Shown in pieces: positions 31,937-33,645 of a DNA stretch of 33,645 nt. Source of the stretch: an uncultured Acidimicrobiales bacterium (GTDB lineage Bacteria > Actinomycetota > Acidimicrobiia > Acidimicrobiales > SZUA-35); assembly GCA_938029215.1 (NCBI GenBank), contig CALHFG010000142.1, positions 1 to 33,645 on the forward strand, written 5' to 3'. The notes under the pieces were generated by a model. The model worked only from the letters and a program-made list of their open reading frames with translations. It was not told the DNA's origin and searched no databases. Numbering within the stretch: the first letter of the stretch is position 1; every line of letters begins with the position of its first letter. The translations under genes were made by a program, and so were the position numbers.

Positions 31937-33645
31937 ATGGAACCTAGCTATGACGTCGTCTGGCCACGATCGGCACGCGGCGTCCAGCAGCAACGCCGAG
32001 CTCCTCGACTGGACACATTACGCAACAAGCGGGTGGCGTTCTTGTGGGACTACCTGTTCCGGGGTGACGAACTGTTTCCTGTCCTCGCCGAGCAACTAAC
32101 CGCCCGCTTCGGCGGTATCGAGATCATCGACTACACCGAGTTTGGCAACCTCCACGGGGCCGACGAGAAGGAGCGTGTCGACCGCCTCCCGGATGACTTG
32201 CGAAACAGAGGCGTGGATGCCGTCGTCTCCGGGATGGGCTGTTGAGGTAGCTGCACGCCCGCCGTGATGCGGGCAGCGATTGCTGCAGAGTCAGCCGAGA
32301 TCCCGTCGGTTTCGATCGTTTGCGAAGGGTTCGCAGGACAAGCCAGCGCCACCGCTCGGGGGTTAGGGTTCGACGGCCTCCCGCTCGCAGTCACGGTGGG
32401 ACACGTCGATGCCCAATCGGTGGAACAAATGATCACCAACTTCATCGAGACAACCGTCGACGACATCGTTGCGGGCCTGACTGCTGACGACGTCATCGAT
32501 GACAACCGCAACACCGAACCCACTGCGCTCGACGTCGTAGCAAGCGGGACGATAGACGAGATCAACGCCCACTTCGTTTCCCGGGGGTGGACCGACGGCA
32601 ACGTGATCATCCCGCCTACCCGCGCACGGGTAGAGCGGCTGCTCGAAGGCTCGGGCCACGACCCGTGGAAGACGTTGGGTGTGTCGCCATCGTCGGGGCG
32701 AGATCTCACCGTCTGGTCTGTGGGAGTCAACGCGGTTATGGCCGGCTGTCGACCGGAGCATCTTCCGATCCTGCTGTCGATCGCAGAGATCCTGGCCGAC
32801 CCAAGCTACGGATCTGAGCACTCGGGCAACACCACAGGTGCTGACGCCTTGATCGTTTTGGATGGACCGAACGCCTCGGCATTGGGCTTCAATGCTGGAC
32901 CGGGGGCGCAACGGGAGGGCGTTCAAGCCAATACCAGCGTCGGTCGCTGGCTCCGGTTGTACCTGCGAAACGTCTGTGGCTTCACCTCCGACGAGCACGA
33001 CAAGGCCACATTTGGCAACCCGGCCCGGCCAGTGCTCGCTGAAGACCATGAGCAACTTCGATCGATCGCAGACATGGTTGTGTGGCCCTCTCTTGCCGAA
33101 CAGTTGGGGTTCCATTGGAGCGACGACGTGGTCTCGATGGCTCGGATGAACAGTGGGGTTCTTATCGGAAGTGTCTTCGGTTCAACGCCGCAAGAGATCA
33201 CCCCATATTTGGCCAACGGCCTCGCTCGAGTCTCAGCATGGGATCTGACCCATGTCCACGGTCTCGGAACCGACCAGTTTCAGCCGCTGCTCGTTCTTTC
33301 ACCGCTGCTGGCAAAGACCTTCGCTCGAGCTGGCTGGGGCCTCACCGAGGTCCAGGCCGCACTATTTGGCCAGGCCCGAATTCCGGCGGTCACCTTCGAA
33401 CGGTTCATCGGAGAGTGGACGAACCTCACCGCCGGCCGACAGAAACTCGTCGACCTCGTGGCCGATGGTTTCTTGCCGGACGTGTTCGCCGAGTCTGATG
33501 ATCCGAACCGGCTCGTGCCGATCGTGACCCGGCCCGAACGATTGCTCGTGGCAGTTGCTGGAGACCCCAACCGTGCGAATGCCTATGCGTTCAGTAACGA
33601 CGGCCCTCACGGCTGGTGGACTTCCAAGCGAGTCGACCACACACC
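31937..33645 (+). CDS. UGSC-family selenoprotein with long C-terminal domain (partial, TGA at 32243-32245 read as Sec)
   Basis: An in-frame TGA at 32243-32245 splits an otherwise continuous frame that stays open for 466 further codons to the window end. Reading it as selenocysteine gives C102-U103-G-S-C106, the UGSC signature. The flanking sequence fits the family: TLRNKRVAFLWDY near the start, VDAVVSGMGC before, and CTPAVMRAAI, SVSIVCEGFAG and LPLAVTVGH after. The family is known as redox-type selenoproteins of uncharacterised function. From about residue 195 a large extra domain follows (GWTDGNVIIPPTRARV, NAVMAGCRPEHLPILL, NTSVGRWLRLYL). ATG 31937 is the probable start; GTG 31919 is in frame. 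A hairpin just after the TGA fits a bacterial SECIS. A conventional reading would call a 102-residue stub. No sel genes are in the window. Confidence 0.87.
32246..32277 (+). promoter_or_regulatory. bacterial SECIS-like hairpin
   Basis: Directly after the TGA, GCCCGC (32257-32262) pairs perfectly with GCGGGC (32269-32274) around the loop CGTGAT. GCT (32250-32252) can pair with AGC (32275-32277) below an asymmetric GCAC bulge. The loop has a G in its first two bases and contains GU. It begins 17 nt after the TGA, within the 16-37 nt range described for bacterial SECIS elements that bind SelB. Confidence 0.75.

Noticed and set aside
32243..32245. TGA as a true stop, nonsense mutation or pseudogene
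   Set aside because: The downstream frame is intact, shows GSC directly after and carries a SECIS-like hairpin. A decayed gene would be expected to have further lesions, and none is seen.
32363..33115. A 250-codon minus-strand open frame in the region after the TGA
   Set aside because: The plus-strand frame there is continuous for 466 codons with family-like sequence and links to the UGSC module; the minus frame has no domain.

Overview
This is a gene-dense stretch of a GC-rich bacterial chromosome, about 95% coding. The GC-rich codon use, the many TGATG/ATGA gene overlaps, TANNNT-type -10 boxes, abundant acyl-CoA dehydrogenases and P450s, and a UGSC-type selenoprotein all point to an actinobacterium, possibly a marine or soil Acidimicrobiia. 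This is inference; there is no rRNA or marker gene to settle it. I see no tRNA, rRNA, CRISPR array, insertion sequence or prophage. No stretch longer than 300 bases lacks a gene; the longest gap, 28264-28554, is regulatory.

Region 1 (1-3769): a stand-alone GTP cyclohydrolase II (ribA), a PAS-PAS-PAS-GGDEF-EAL cyclic-di-GMP protein and a small VOC/glyoxalase-fold protein.

Region 2 (3807-9277): a four-gene proteolytic signalling island. A TPR-CHAT caspase-like protease is divergent, across a perfect palindrome, from a leaderless cytoplasmic subtilisin. The subtilisin carries eleven NYAA(P) pentapeptide repeats and is followed by an ECF-like sigma factor and a small beta-rich protein whose start overlaps the sigma stop. 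The gene content recalls the TPR-CHAT/sigma-factor logic of type III-E CRISPR (Craspase) systems, but no CRISPR component is present.

Region 3 (9392-13629): an ACAD10/11-like acyl-CoA dehydrogenase, a Tat-exported animal-type haem peroxidase and a glycerate 2-kinase.

Region 4 (13700-19165): a tightly overlapping operon (P450, TTC38-like TPR protein, acyl-CoA dehydrogenase, class III CoA-transferase) divergent from a MarR regulator. A perfect palindrome lies between the -35 and -10 boxes of the P450 promoter. The dehydrogenase lacks the usual catalytic glutamates and carries Arg85 and Gln246, as in 3-sulfinopropionyl-CoA desulfinase; the adjacent class III CoA-transferase fits that assignment.

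Region 5 (19197-29265): an eight-gene minus-strand operon encoding a branched-chain-type ABC importer (lipoprotein SBP, LivF, LivH and a fused LivM-LivG), a GntR/FCD regulator, a zinc alcohol dehydrogenase, a gamma-glutamylpolyamine-synthetase-like GS and a second P450. A gamma-glutamyl hydrolase (PuuD-like) is encoded divergently. Together they suggest uptake and gamma-glutamylated oxidation of an amine.

Region 6 (29273-33645): a SAM methyltransferase, a sulfatase/phosphonate monoester hydrolase-type enzyme, and a selenoprotein of the UGSC family. The selenoprotein reads through an in-frame TGA at 32243-32245, immediately followed by a SECIS-like hairpin, and continues open to the window edge.
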